Positions 21,701-32,830 of a DNA stretch of 60,000 nucleotides are shown here, piece after piece (the first letter of the stretch is position 1; each line of letters begins with the position of its first letter). The DNA is taken from positions 14,722,450 through 14,782,449 of the forward strand of contig NC_134026.1 of NCBI RefSeq assembly GCF_964204645.1, written 5' to 3'. This stretch comes from Tubulanus polymorphus (taxonomy: Eukaryota > Nemertea > Palaeonemertea > Tubulaniformes > Tubulanidae). Made by a program: the position numbers and the translations under genes. The notes beneath the pieces are model-generated. The model had not been told where the DNA came from. It ran no database searches and worked only from the letters and a program-made list of their open reading frames with translations.

Positions 21701-24479
21701 TTGCAGGTAAACATTACCATTAACAACAAAACCAAATGAAACTGAGGCATGTAATATCCAGCCTTCTACGAGCACTGCTTCCGCTGGGGGAGAAATATTC
21801 GTAACAAGGTATTTGGTTAATAACATGCCAATGCTTTTGCTTTATATAATAATTAAACGATCAACCTGAATGATGTCAATTTCAGTGGCCATTGCCCAGT
21901 ATGTGATTTGTCAATGCCTCTGACAGAATTACCTTTGCATGCTGCAAGCTGTGGAGATATCGAGACAGGTGTCACTACTGAGAAGTATATTTTGCATTTT
22001 ATCCTGCTTGCATTCACTCTGCGTTCCCCTGTCGGTAGAATTAATCTGGTTGTGTTGAAATGTTTTGAAGATCTTTCGATTGATTGTCCCCAGGTTCGGT
22101 ATGTTTGATCAATCAGTCAGTAGATGGAATCAACTTATTTTGGGAAGTTCTGAAGATGCTGTATTGGATTGTCTTGATATTTGGTTTATACTTGTAACTA
22201 CCCAAGTCAGAGAACTGGGCTGGTCAGTATCAAGATGGCCAACTGGGGGCCATTGTTCACTGAACTTGGTACTTTTACACATTTTAAGCCCACTTGGGAC
22301 TTAAGTCCCAGCAGGCGATTGCTTTCAATCTTCGTACATCGTGCGTCAACAGGTTTTATGTTTATTTATTTGGGTATTTCGCACTGTATAAGTGGAATAT
22401 GTTTATGTCTAAGTAATTCATATTTCAGAAGTTTCATGGATGCACTCTCAGAGAAATGGAATGCAATTGAAAAACCCTGTTTTCGTGTAAATGTTGTGCG
22501 GAGTGCGTTTATCAAAACTGCTATGGAAGAACTTGCTTTTGCAAGTGAGGATGATTGGAACGGACGTATCAATGTAATGTTTATGGGTGAAGATGGTGTT
22601 GATAACGGCGGACTCACTCGTGAATTTTTCTCACTGCTGTTTAGGGAAACTCCATTGATAAACAGAGAGCATGGTACTTTCGTACACAACGCACATTTTT
22701 TGCAATCGATGGATTTTAAGGTGCTTGGGAGATATGTAGCACTTGCTTTAATCAGTGGACATCCACGGTGTTTCAGTTCATGGATTGTAGATTATATGCT
22801 TCTGGAGAAATACCCTGCAAACTTTACCAAGTTACCAATTGCTGCAGACGCTTCATCTGCCATTAATGAGGTTTGTAACATTAAGACCCTAGGAATGCTG
22901 TCATCCTTTTTAATGCCACTACTCACTTAACGCCAACATTTTTGAGAGAACAAATTCCCTCAATTTAACTCCAATGCAATGAAAATTCCATTCTTCATTA
23001 ACGCCAAAATTTTAACGCCATATTTTTCATCGATCCCAATAGTGGTATTATGAAGGACTTACGACTGTGGTTTCAAAGTGACAGTTATGATTTTCCATTC
23101 ATTAGAAATAAGTGCATGATACTAGCTAAAACAAAGGTAAGTTATCTACAGTTATTTCGGGTTCTATAGTACACTCCCAGCTATCGTACAATTCATGGAA
23201 GGTAAGAATACTGGATTTGCTCATCATTCATACATTACTCTTGTCCCCAATAAAGAAAAAAACAGACCCGAGTATGAGCTTCTCGCCAAATCAGATCAAT
23301 TTCTAGTCCATTCCAAATCAGACCAACTTAGTTCTATAGCCAATGTAGCAACTTAAGACCAGTCATGAGATTTATGACCACTTTTAGGACTTAAACCATG
23401 ACTGTGCAACCAGCCCCTGGTCGTTAAATTGTAAAATTAATGATTTTATACAACAATGTGAACTAAAAACTGTTCAAACGCCTGCAGTTATATTAACTTT
23501 TCACGCTATATTCGAAGAATTCTTTATTTGAATGTAGGTTTGGAACTGAGAGGAATTAAAAACTTGATGTTTAAATTCGCTGATGAGGCGCGAGCAGTCC
23601 TAGAAAAAGGCCAAGTTAACGAGGTGGAAATTATTGACTTTTACCAACCGTTATACTCAAGCAAAAGGGATGAGAAAGAACGTGAAATTCTAGTTGTCTA
23701 CAATTTTTCCCGCTTCATGAAAAACGTTGGAAGTGAGTATATGAATATATTGAGTATATATTTATATTGTTAGGCCCAGCTACTGCACATCCGTTTTTCC
23801 TGTGTGTCCATGAGTAGTTAAGTTTCAGCCATTGGTTAGAACGATATACAAGTCTGATGTCACTATTGGGACAACTGAAATCATGGCATTTGATAAGGGA
23901 CCATGCTAAGGAGGGGCTCAATGAAAATGCATACAAATGCGTACAGGGGAGGTATGGGTACAACGCTCTGCATACAGTATGCACCAAATGATAATTTTTC
24001 ACTCTATTGACCTTTAATTGTTTCTATTTGGTGTATATGGTCGATGTTTTTGTTGAAATAATTTTTGTATTCATTCTGCATTCAAATAAATGAAGTGTGA
24101 TTTAAGGATTTGATATTCTTAATCACATTGAGATGTTACAACTCGCACACCTTTGTCCTAAAATTCATTCTTGACAAATTGATGTCCCCAATATATGAGG
24201 CAGTTGGAAAAGGTCCAAAAAATCTGAACTTATAATGTTCTAGTTCGCCACAGGTTGGCAGCACCAGCAGTTTTTGTTGAACTGCGTACATTGGCCAATG
24301 ACAATAGACAATGGTTTAGGTTGATTAATATGCATTGAGAAAAATATATGTATCTTTTCAGGAGGAAACGTAAATGTTTGCGAAGAGTTAATTGACTTGG
24401 AGAAGGTTCTACAGTGCTTGGTTGCTAGTCCACAGTTACCATTGAATGTTAAAAGTGGCACTTTAATTTTTGACCTGTA
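18739..24479 (+). CDS. SAM-UBZ-HECT E3 ubiquitin ligase-like gene of the transposon (multi-exon, probably damaged)
   Basis: Exon candidates, in order: 18739-18801, MDVILEEIGLKHLVPKF (SAM-domain helix); ~19285-19366, SAM remainder with an in-frame TGA (IDIVLLEDDILQKL then TGA then IKIPSRKR) and no good AG acceptor; 19480-19636, KKEEVILHVFCFAEKD; 20161-20454, MGLGKKVLPFSKTDTMP and DECGGFEFATL, ending SRLYVRPIQKDISRK; 20798-20900; 21121-21171, LDDDFSDDGDFLPP; 21885-21967, HCPVCDLSMPLTELPLHAAS (UBZ-like C2HC finger); 22429-22869, HECT N-lobe with GEDGVDNGGLTREFFSLLF; 23041-23135; 23539-23732; and 24364-24479 with a stop after GTLIFDL. The order matches the G2E3-like HECT proteins that are multi-copy in fish and invertebrates. 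The HECT C-lobe with its catalytic Cys is not seen, so ligase activity is doubtful. Exon edges are by eye. Confidence 0.65.
21245..21600 (+). repeat. Interspersed repeat, CCCACTTGGGACTTAAGTCCCAGCGGGC family
   Basis: It starts with a short palindrome (CCCACTTAGGACTTAAATCC, then CAGCGGGCTATT), followed by a TTCGTTTGTCCGTAGACG-like segment, GAAGATGCTTCAATGGATTG and a CAAGATGGCCGACT word. The same order of words recurs near 22130-22340, 40625-41250 and 41310-41990. This copy lies inside an intron of the HECT gene. Confidence 0.7.
22130..22340 (+). repeat. Interspersed repeat, same family, rearranged copy
   Basis: It contains GGAAGTTCTGAAGATGCTGT, TCAAGATGGCCAACTGGG and CCCACTTGGGACTTAAGTCC CAGCAGGCGATTGC in a different order from the other copies. 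It lies just upstream of the HECT N-lobe exon. Confidence 0.6.
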
Positions 24480-26146
24480 GCTAATAGCTGTACCTGTAGC
24501 TTGTAGCTAATACATGTGGACCGAGTCTCACCTTCTCAAAAATATCAGAAATAACAGACTACGCAGTTTTTGAGAAGGATATGCTACGATTGGTTGTAGA
24601 TGCTACTTCCTTTGGAATTGAGTAGATACGTTAATCTATTTTTAGCCAACTTCGTCTCAGCAGGCTACAGTGGCGTTGAAAGTGCAGAGACTGCAGCGGT
24701 CAAAGCCGCGGTAATAATTTACTGAATGACGTTTTTTTTCTTTGAATACGTTTTTTGAAAAAAGTCTTGTAGCTCCCTACTAGTTCGCTATTTTTCATTG
24801 CGATGGGTATTCTATGAAAAGGGCACTTTGATACGTGAGACAGGAACTTTTGATCAGCCATTCATCACGCAATTGGCGACCATCGCAGTGCCATCAGTAC
24901 TCATCATTGATAGGTGGAAAATGTTTTTTGAGGAAAATATCAACAGGTTTTAACTTTAAGTCTGTTATCAGCACTGTCGTGGGATACACTTCCTAAAAAA
25001 TCGTTACCTGTACTGACATAATAGCCATTGAGTTTTGCCTATGGTCACCAAGGGGCGTTGAATAGTAGAACAACTTAGTACATATATTTCCATATTATAT
25101 TGGTACATAGTCATGTTTAAAAGTAGTAGCTCCTGACACATTCTATGATTGTGGTGAGTTTTGATGTCATTGATTTTTGTATATGGTCAACAGGGGGTGT
25201 TGAATATTGAAATTGTTAGATTGTTGAGCATTTGAAACCATTTTCCAAGTGGGCATGGCGTCCCTGGACCCCTAGTTTCGAGTTTCATTGTTTAACCTAC
25301 AACAGTTCAAAGATTTCTCAAACAGGAATCTATAGAACTACATGCATTGTTGTAGAATATATTTTGGATATCATTTATTGATTTTATATGGATTAAGAGG
25401 AGTTGACAAGTAGAATATATTTTAAGAATCTATAGAACTACATGCATTGTAAAAGAATATATTTTGTATCGATTTTAGCAGTTCTTCAACACAAATCTAA
25501 GTAACTACATGTAATGCATTACCGCGGAACCTTGTTACTATGAACTTCACGGGATCAGAAAATATGTTTGTTTAAAATTGTCTCACATCCTTATATACAA
25601 TCTTTAGAACTGCATGTTCAACAGTTCAAAGAGTTTATTCGATTTAGAATGGATTGGTTGCAGCTGTTTTCATGTATAATTAGTCATCTGGAGATATACT
25701 GATTAACTTGTCTATTTTTTGTCAGAGATCAGAACATTTGTCTTTGACCTAGTCAAAATTAACCCTCTGATGTTCAGTCATACCCTATCACTGATCTGTC
25801 CATGTAAAACTATCCTTTACTGTCATAGTTGTATATTTAGTGCAATTGGGCCAGTTGCTCAAAAAAAGGTTAAAGATAACCGGCCGTTAAATATCATAGT
25901 AACAATGAAATTTCAATTGTCACCATATCAACTATCCACTGGTTAACTCTCCAACTTTTGAGCAACCGGCCCGTGGTTTTTAGACTGACTGTCAATTCGG
26001 TTTCTATCATGAACTCCACATATTAGCCCCATTTGTTGAGTTCCAGTTCAATCAGAAAGCAGTTGGAACACTAAAGCATTTAGAACACTGATTTTAGATA
26101 AATCTTTGTATTTACTACGCGTTACTGTTTATGAATAATATTAATG
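24480..26146. other. Spacer between the two convergent transposon genes
   Basis: No HECT C-lobe and no other gene is seen. A possible exon with good splice edges lies at 24646-24712 (acceptor TTTTTAG, donor GTAATA) reading FVSAGYSGVESAETAAV, unassigned. Part (about 24770-25260) is a copy of the interspersed family seen at 41040-41240, with GATCAGCCATTCATCACGCA-like words. Short duplicated words (AATCTATAGAACTACATGCA) occur at 25330 and 25430. Confidence 0.45.
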
Positions 26147-28360
26147 TTAATTTGAATAAACCACAATTGAATTTCTAATTTCATGATAAATTTCTTTTTT
26201 ACTTAATGCCTTTTCAGAAGAAGCCGTCTCCTTAAGAATTGATATTTCATCATCGTCAACAATCGTCTCAATAGGATGGACTCGTACTTGATTTTCAGTT
26301 TCAAAATCAACATCCAACTGCTCCATAACTTCTCTCTAAAATGGAAAATTTGGAGGCTTGTATACCAATATAACATACATGCATTTTAATGTAATAGATA
26401 ATTTTTGGTTTTGCTTTTTACATAAAAAATCCCAGTTAATTTGGACATTTTTGAACATTTGAGTTTAAAATTACAGCCAAACCTCGTTATAATGCCACCA
26501 TCGGGACATGGCTAATTTCGGCGTTATAACGAGAATGGTGGTAAAAGGGATCATTTTTTGATTACGTACGCATGAAATTTGACTTTCCACTGTATGCCAC
26601 TTACCAAATCATCTTGCAGTGGTGGAGTTCCAAAATTTGTACCTCTCAGCCAGAGTTGTGTGGGAGATTGGTTACCAGCAGTACGAATCCTATGATGGAC
26701 CCACGCTTCTTTGAATCTATCCAAGGAATGGTTGATATCCTGATATACAATATGTAGCGCCAAAAGATCAAGTTCTGAATCTGGGTCAAGAAGACCGGCC
26801 TCTTCCAATTCGAAAAATTCTTTTTTGTATGTATCTAGAACACTAGTATATACATCTCTCCATAATCTTTCTATTCGTTGGTTATGGACGCTTCTGTCTG
26901 CAATGAAATGTCCTGGGCCTCTCTCTGAATGAGCAATCATAAGATTTTCACCTCCTTTGTCCGTCCTGACAACTCTTGGTAGCCCATATTGATCGACAGC
27001 TTCAGTGAAACATCGTAAAACTGTTTCGGCAGTATTGTTATCATTGCATTTTAAAAACACTGGTATTCTGCTATAGCCATCGATGGCTCCATGTATAACG
27101 AAACGCCACCTGCAATAGGCATTGACAAGAAATGTTTAAAATGAGTAAATTCTTCAAAAAAATATCGAATATCAAGTAAATTAAACGATACTATTTACCG
27201 TACGGTATCAGTTTGTGGTTGCCATCCATATGCCATAGGTAGTTCGGTCCTGGGACATTATATTCTCGTCTCCTAAAACTTTGCGTTTTTCTAGCATTAA
27301 CCCCGGCATTATCCACTCTGTGCAGTGAGAGCTGGACGCGCTTTTCACTTATGTGAAACCCTATCGAGCATAAATGTCCTAAATGCATGCGAAGTCCCCA
27401 GTTAGGGTGGTGTATGACAGCATCTTCGACAAGGATGTCTAAATTAAATAAATACCATTTCACACATATAACAAATGAAAGTGTTTTAATGTGATAATAT
27501 GTGGATGATTAGTTTGAAAATAACTGTAGGAAGTGGATATTTTGCCAATGCAGCATTATTTTCAACGCTATTTTGTCAGTGGCTATATACTAAGATACAT
27601 TGATAAAATATAACAATAAAATCATTATGTTTGGTTTGGACTTAGGGTCCAGGGGGTTAAGGTGAGGTTTAGGGCCCGGTGATCTTGTGGAAAGATGTTA
27701 GACTAGCAATACGCTGGTCCGGTTTCGAATCCGCTCTATGCTGCTATTTTCTCTAAAACTCTGTGTGTTCTCCACACTATCCTCCAATTTTCTTCATGCG
27801 TGGTGTAAATTAGCCAATCAGAACGTGCCATTGGCAAAATAGCGTTAACAGGAATAATACCGCATTGGCAAAATATCACTTGCCATAACCATTATATATA
27901 TACCAGTGACATGATCAGATATATCTTTTAGCCGCAAGCCATTTTCACTTAATCTTCGCGCTACGGTATTCTCTGAAATCTGATAAAATCACAACATATA
28001 GAGAAGATCTGTGTTCAAGTGTCAGAATGCTGGGAAATTGAACATTGTTATCCTCAACCAAATTGTGTGGCCTGCTGTAGAAAATAGGCATCGACATAGG
28101 TCTTAAAAGAGCGAACAGTTATTTGGAAGGACTGCAGTTCCAGGCGTCCTTAGTCTTATGTACTTAAAACAATTCCAGTCGTAAAACTACAAGGCCTAAA
28201 ACTAAACACTAACAACAATGGGCAGTAAAGTAAACAACATAATAAACAGACTCACGTCGAACATTCCTCCGATTTCTTTGTACGAAAAGCCTTGAAGAAT
28301 CATACTTTCAAGAGTATTTTGCTCAATTTCGAGCTTATGACGTCTACCGGCAGCAGCCAT
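26147..28360 (-). CDS. DDE integrase-core transposase, five exons, apparently intact (369 aa)
   Basis: Exons on minus: 28360-28256, 27979-27904, 27438-27204, 27109-26605 and 26335-26147. All have GT/AG edges and add up to 1110 bp in one continuous frame of 370 codons including the stop. The N-terminus [20 protein letters not shown], then [20 protein letters not shown], forms a helix-turn-helix. The core reads [12 protein letters not shown] (D132), [11 protein letters not shown] (D189) and [12 protein letters not shown] (E219), the DDE triad of retroviral-type integrase folds. The tail is acidic. The family is the integrase-core proteins that are multi-copy in fish and many invertebrates. It is convergent to the HECT gene and lies inside matching inverted iteron ends, so it is the likely mobiliser. 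No lesion seen. Confidence 0.88.
27668..27745 (+). repeat. tRNA-derived SINE-like head inside an integrase intron
   Basis: TGATCTTGTGG resembles a polymerase III A box, and GGTTTCGAATCC about 45 bp downstream resembles a B box with one extra T. Between them lie GACTAGCAATACGCTGG-type arm sequences. A normal tRNA fold is not obvious, so a SINE promoter relic is more likely than a tRNA gene. Confidence 0.4.
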
Positions 28361-28413
28361 TTTACAAGGGGATAAATCATTACATTACAGCTGTTATAAA
28401 ACAATCTAGTGAA

Positions 28414-28535
28414 GTCCAAATACTCATCCAAATACGTGGTTTGATGCGTAATTTGACGGGTAAAAACGATGTGTTTGACGGGTAAAAACGATGATTTTGA
28501 CGAGTAAAAACGATGAGTTTGACGGGTAATTCGAA
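28414..28535 (-). repeat. Right end, inner part: 58-bp inverted repeat and about three iterons
   Basis: 28414-28471 is the exact inverse complement of 18580-18637. It is followed by TTTGACGGGTAAAAACGATG units at about 20-bp spacing and a final partial unit ending GGTAATTCG. Unit variants (ACGAGTAAAAACGATG) match a variant unit of the left end. Confidence 0.85.
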
Positions 28536-29030
28536 AATACGAAGTTTGAATTTTGACAGTATATCTACGATAGGGATTTTGACGCGTCAAACGATCATTT
28601 AATTTTGACAGAATATCTACGATAGGGATTTTGACGCGTCAAATGATAACTAGTTTTGACAGTATATCTACGATAGTAACTAGGTAATGCGAGATCATAT
28701 TTGACGCGTCAAATACGATGTTTTGACGAGCATTTTATGTTGAATTGTCGGCAGCGGACACCGGCCCGGAAAGAATTTCAAAACGTGTATTGTCGGTACC
28801 TAGCACGATTTCAGCGTTTTTCGGGAATTCCCTGAAATTTCGGCGTTTTTCGGAAATTCCCTGAAATTTCAGCGTTTTTATTTCAGCGTTTCAGCTTTTC
28901 AGTGTTTCAGCTTTTTCAGCGAAGTTCAGGAACCGGTAAAAAATGAAAGTTTGACGGGTAGAATATGAAAGTTTGACGGGTAAAATATGAAAGTTTGACG
29001 GGTAAATTTGATGTTTAATTTTGACAGGAT
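28536..29030. repeat. Right end, outer part: three further tandem repeat types
   Basis: (a) Three ~50-bp units with TTTTGACAGTATATCTACGA, two of them running directly into TAGGGATTTTGACGCGTCAA (28549-28740). (b) A ~100-bp block of TTTCAGCGTTTTTCGG, AATTCCCTGAAATTTC and GTTTCAGC units (28810-28925). (c) Three units of ATGAAAGTTTGACGGGTA (28942-29010), related to the iteron core TTTGACGGGTA. The left end has no equivalent of (a) and (b). This points either to a lost left segment or to a later insertion here. Confidence 0.7.
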
Positions 29031-30426
29031 ATCATAAGTAATCGCTAACTCTTTCAACAATCACTTCAACGAAATTGGCGAAACCTTGGCTAACAATTCA
29101 CCTAAGCCCCAGTTTTCATCAGACTTTTACCTAAATAAAGTCCCCAAATCTAATTCAAATTTCTTGCTCTCACCAGTTTGTGAACAAGATGTCATAGAAG
29201 TTGTAAGGAATCTTAAACAAAAACACTCAGCAGGCCAAGATAACATTTCAACGCATTAAAACAAATTATCAACTATATCTCTTGTTCTCTCACACACCTT
29301 ATCAATCAATCTCTCAAAACAGGGGTTTTTCCAAATCATCTTTAAACAGTCATACAAAAACTAAATACATTATATTTCATAACTACCAAAGAAAACCGTT
29401 CTTGTATCACAATTTCCACATCAAATTAGGCGATACCGTTATAGAACGAGTAAAGCAAACAGACTTCCTAGGTCTAAGGATACACGAAAATCTCAATTGG
29501 AAACCACGCATCGAAAAAATACACAAAAAAATCTTTCGGATCACTGGAATAATAAACAAAACCAAGAACATAATTGACTATCAACACCTTGTTACACTTT
29601 ACTATACCCTCATATATCCTCACCTAACCTACGGGTTACTAGCATTGGGAACCTCGCAACACAACAACAAATGCCTACTCGTCCAGAAGAAAATTGTCAG
29701 AATCATAACCAAATCAAATTATACCGCCCACTCTGATCCTCTCTTCAAAAAGTTAAACATTCTCAAAATAAACGACATCCTCATACAAAAAACCACCATA
29801 TTCATCCATCATACTTTACTATCGTCACCACATCATTTCAAAAACATCTTTACCATTGAAAACCTTTATCCCACTATCAACACCTACAAAACATTCAACA
29901 TGATCACACATATTGTCTACCTCTAAATCAACCAAATACAAGTACTAAATCTTTCTCAAAAATGTTCTCAATTTGGGAAACCTTCCCTTCTCAATACAAA
30001 TGCTGCACATGAATAAACATACACTTAAACACCATCTAAAATCACATCTCACCTCCAAATACAATATGAACATAATCTGCAACAACCCAACCTGTTACAA
30101 TTGCTCCAAATTTGCCAATACATCAACTTAATGTCTCATTATTATAACAATACAAGTATTCCCTAAACCATTCTACTGTTCTTATAAATTCTCTCAAGCA
30201 CGAGCTCATCTGTTTCTTATCTTATCTCTTTCTTTTTCTTTATTCTCTCTCTTTCATTGGGTGCCTGCGTTAGCGGCCTTTAAGGCTTTGCAAGAAGGCC
30301 CACATGGATAAGCGCTATAATATTTGTAAATTTGTTTTATTTTCTCGTTCTCTTTTAAATTTGTTTAGCTTTCTTATGATTTTATTGTTCTGCTTTTCCG
30401 TGAAATAAATATTGAATTGAATTGAA
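29031..30426 (+). mobile_element. LINE 3' half with the RT core deleted, ending in a TTGAA tail
   Basis: It resumes the LINE of 16950-18425: ANSFNNHFNEIGETLANN, LSPVCEQDVIEVVRNL and SAGQDNIST (start of the RT domain). It then jumps near 29270-29340 to KTKYIIFHNYQRKPF and RVKQTDFLGLRIHENLNW. The C-terminal region follows, with HLVTLYYTLIYPHLTYGLLA and VQKKIVRIITKSNY. The part that should contain the catalytic YADD motif is missing, so this copy cannot make an active reverse transcriptase. The 3' region ends AATAAATATTGAATTGAATT, a short tandem tail common in CR1/L2-like elements. Confidence 0.8.
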
Positions 30427-30834
30427 TGTAATGAACGTCTATTCACATACTTTCGAGGCCTTCCGTGCATTCATGAGGAATAACCTATACACACCAATCC
30501 CTGACACTCGCTGTAGACTTCACAGGGATACGATAAAGACGAGTAATCCACGACACAACCAACGATCGATGCAGTTAAACATGGCACGACTTACTTGTCA
30601 ATCACTTACTATTCCAAATGTTTGGAATTTAAGATACGATTGAAAGTAAGAAACTTCTTTTGTACATTTATATAACAGAATATGATTTTAACCGGTATCA
30701 CCGATGTATATGGCTGATGTATAACTATTTGACCATTCTGATGTAGAACTATTTGACCAAATCACGACTTCATGCTTTGTTTTCTCCGATGCCATTTTTC
30801 GACGAAATTCTTTCGTCGGTACGATAACTAAGGT
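30427..30834. other. No gene seen
   Basis: Short non-coding spacer between the LINE tail and a Polinton polymerase relic. It contains a small direct duplication (GATGTA-AACTATTTGACCA words near 30710-30760). Confidence 0.4.
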
Positions 30835-31210
30835 TAGAAGTTGTTACAACTTCGAACCAAAAACTGAATCTATTTCAAATAAACCTTATAAGGAAAGTGT
30901 AAGAAATTATATTGATTCACTAGAAACAAAAGATACAATTAAAAATTTAGAAACATTACGTTGTAAAATTGGTCCTGCCGCTATCATATTTAGATTTTAT
31001 AAAGGAATAACAATTGAAGATTATAGCAAGTATATTGAAATAATTGAAAAAAATAATGGATTTTGTAACAGATGAATATTCAAAAAAATTCTTTTTCATG
31101 GAAAGTAAGTTTTATAAAATCAGAAGAAAAGATGGATCAAAACACATTCTAAAGAAATTATTTCGAAAACACAAATTAAAGAGAAATTAGAAAAAGTTAT
31201 TAATGAATTT
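30835..31210 (+). pseudogene. Fourth Polinton fragment: relic of the polB N-terminal region
   Basis: The plus strand reads NKPYKESVRNYIDSL, then LRCKIGPAAIIFRFYKGITI and, in shifted frames, SKEIISKTQIKEKLEKVINE. This lines up in order with residues ~110-270 of the intact polB at 5667-9698 (VRNYINSLDN, SDIGPAAIEFKFHKGKT, IISKQHIDDKLNKCYNEI). Two or more frameshifts and stops are present. Flanks are unrelated on both sides, so this is a short severed piece, not part of copies A or B. Confidence 0.8.
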
Positions 31211-32830
31211 AACCGTCATATTGTTATAGGTACATAGGACATTCGGGCGTTCCGGATTTTAAAGGTTGTTGGTGATAAGTAAGGCTGGTGGTGTAACAAG
31301 ACATGACTTTATTACAATTTCGTGTTCCCTTAAATGTACGAGATACACCCATTCACTCGCAGATGGCGAAACATGTCGTTCCACATAACAAGTTCATACA
31401 ACTGTCCCCAAAAGATCTCAATCTTTATTTTACTCTTTTCAACCAAACATGGTACCGGTATATCGGTACCATATTTCGTACTACGCGTAAGCCCACACAA
31501 CCATATATTCATAGGCTACATATGATCTCACCAACCACGCGTATTTCATGAAACTCAAACCCATTTTTGTTCTCCAATCTCAAAATTATTCCATTGATTT
31601 CCGAACTATGATTCGGAATATCAGCCAACAAAAGATATAGTAACAAATAATCCTGAACGATTAATCGAACCTACTTACCATGGCAAATCCCGAAAGATGT
31701 GAAGATATGTGGCAAATAGCTTTCAAACGTGCCTGGTCCCTGTGGAGTTTACACCATAATAATGAATCACCTCCAGTTTTTACGTACCCCAACTCCACGT
31801 CCATGTTCACGTCGGAATATTGTTAGATACAAAAGTTTTATGTTATCTCTAAAAGGTCGACGTTCAAGTTTCTTATACCTTCGATAATGATCTAGGCCAG
31901 AACGATAAAGCCTGCTACAAAGTCCGAAAATGAAAAAAAGCCTGAAGTCTTGACTTATGATACAGCAATGATGTTGATCGCATTTGGTTGTATATACCTA
32001 CGTAGCATAATTGGGTTCTGTATTTGTTTCGTTCCGAACGCATCCGATATTCGACCACGTCGGGTACACGTTTCGGAATTTGGCTACCAAACACCGACAC
32101 GCGTTTCGACTCCCACATATGGACGCAATGGAAATCCGAAGGTTCTTTATACGCTTAGTGCAGCTGCCAACGTGCTGTCCGTACCCATACCCTCAGACGA
32201 TCGACGTTGACGTCGTCAGTGTCTTATTGACGACCAGTCTTTGTGACGATTGCGAAAGGCTGTCGATACCATATCTGCCCTAATGGGGCAAAACGCTGTA
32301 TGACTGAAAAATTCAAAAAATGACTTTTTTATGGATTCTGGGTAAACTTAACCCGCTCTTTTCAATGGCGGAAACCTAAAATCAATATCTCCTATAGTTT
32401 TTGAGATATAAATTGGCAAAGCGCAGTATGTTACCTAAGCAATTGGTATTAAAGTTGACAAACTGAAGTATGTATCCATAATTTGACAAAATGAAGTATG
32501 TTTGTGACTTACTGCGTTTTGTCAATTTTTTTCTGACAACATACTTCATTTTGTAAAAGTAAAGTAGGGTTTTTTTTATAAAATCAAACAGCTTTAATTG
32601 TTGCAATTAAAGGATTTTTTGGCCTGAGGTCTAGCATTTTAGAACAGGCAAGATTTTTTAGGCTTTCATTTACAAGAGCAATACATTTCAAGGTAAAATC
32701 TGTGTTTCAAAAACCAAAATAAAATGACAGCCGTTATACACTGATAATTTGACACTAAAGTGTACTAAATCGGCTTATTTATGTAGGGCTTTTTATATAG
32801 GTTTCACTCTTATTTTACAGGACTTGGAAG
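31211..32830. other. Non-coding stretch with a hairpin-forming repeat
   Basis: No gene supported. At 32450-32560 the word GACAAAATGAAGTATGT and its variants occur directly and inverted (ACATACTTCATTTTGT), enough to form a hairpin of about 17 bp with a ~45-base loop. An acceptor-like TTTTACAG lies at 32812-32820, just before the next frame. Confidence 0.45.

Larger units (their letters stand above)
18426..29030. mobile_element. ~10.6-kb DNA transposon with iteron ends, carrying a DDE integrase and a HECT ligase, inserted in the LINE
   Basis: The LINE reading is broken between 18425 and 29031, and the inserted DNA has matching inverted ends. A 58-bp stretch at 18580-18637 is the exact inverted complement of 28414-28471. 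Outward from it on both sides lie tandem ~20-bp units of CATCGTTTTTACCCGTCAAA. Inside are two convergent spliced genes: a SAM-UBZ-HECT gene on plus (18739-24479) and a DDE integrase-like gene on minus (28360-26147). The exact outer borders are uncertain, because the right side has about 500 bp more repeats than the left and no clean target duplication is visible. I do not know an established superfamily name for this gene pair. Confidence 0.75.

Noticed and set aside
27668-27745. Possible functional tRNA gene
   Set aside because: A- and B-box words are present but the B box has an extra base and acceptor-stem pairing is not apparent; listed only as a SINE-like head.
31303-32283. Overlapping short frames near 31300-32280 as exons
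   Set aside because: No consistent splice edges or protein-like composition on either strand; left as non-coding.
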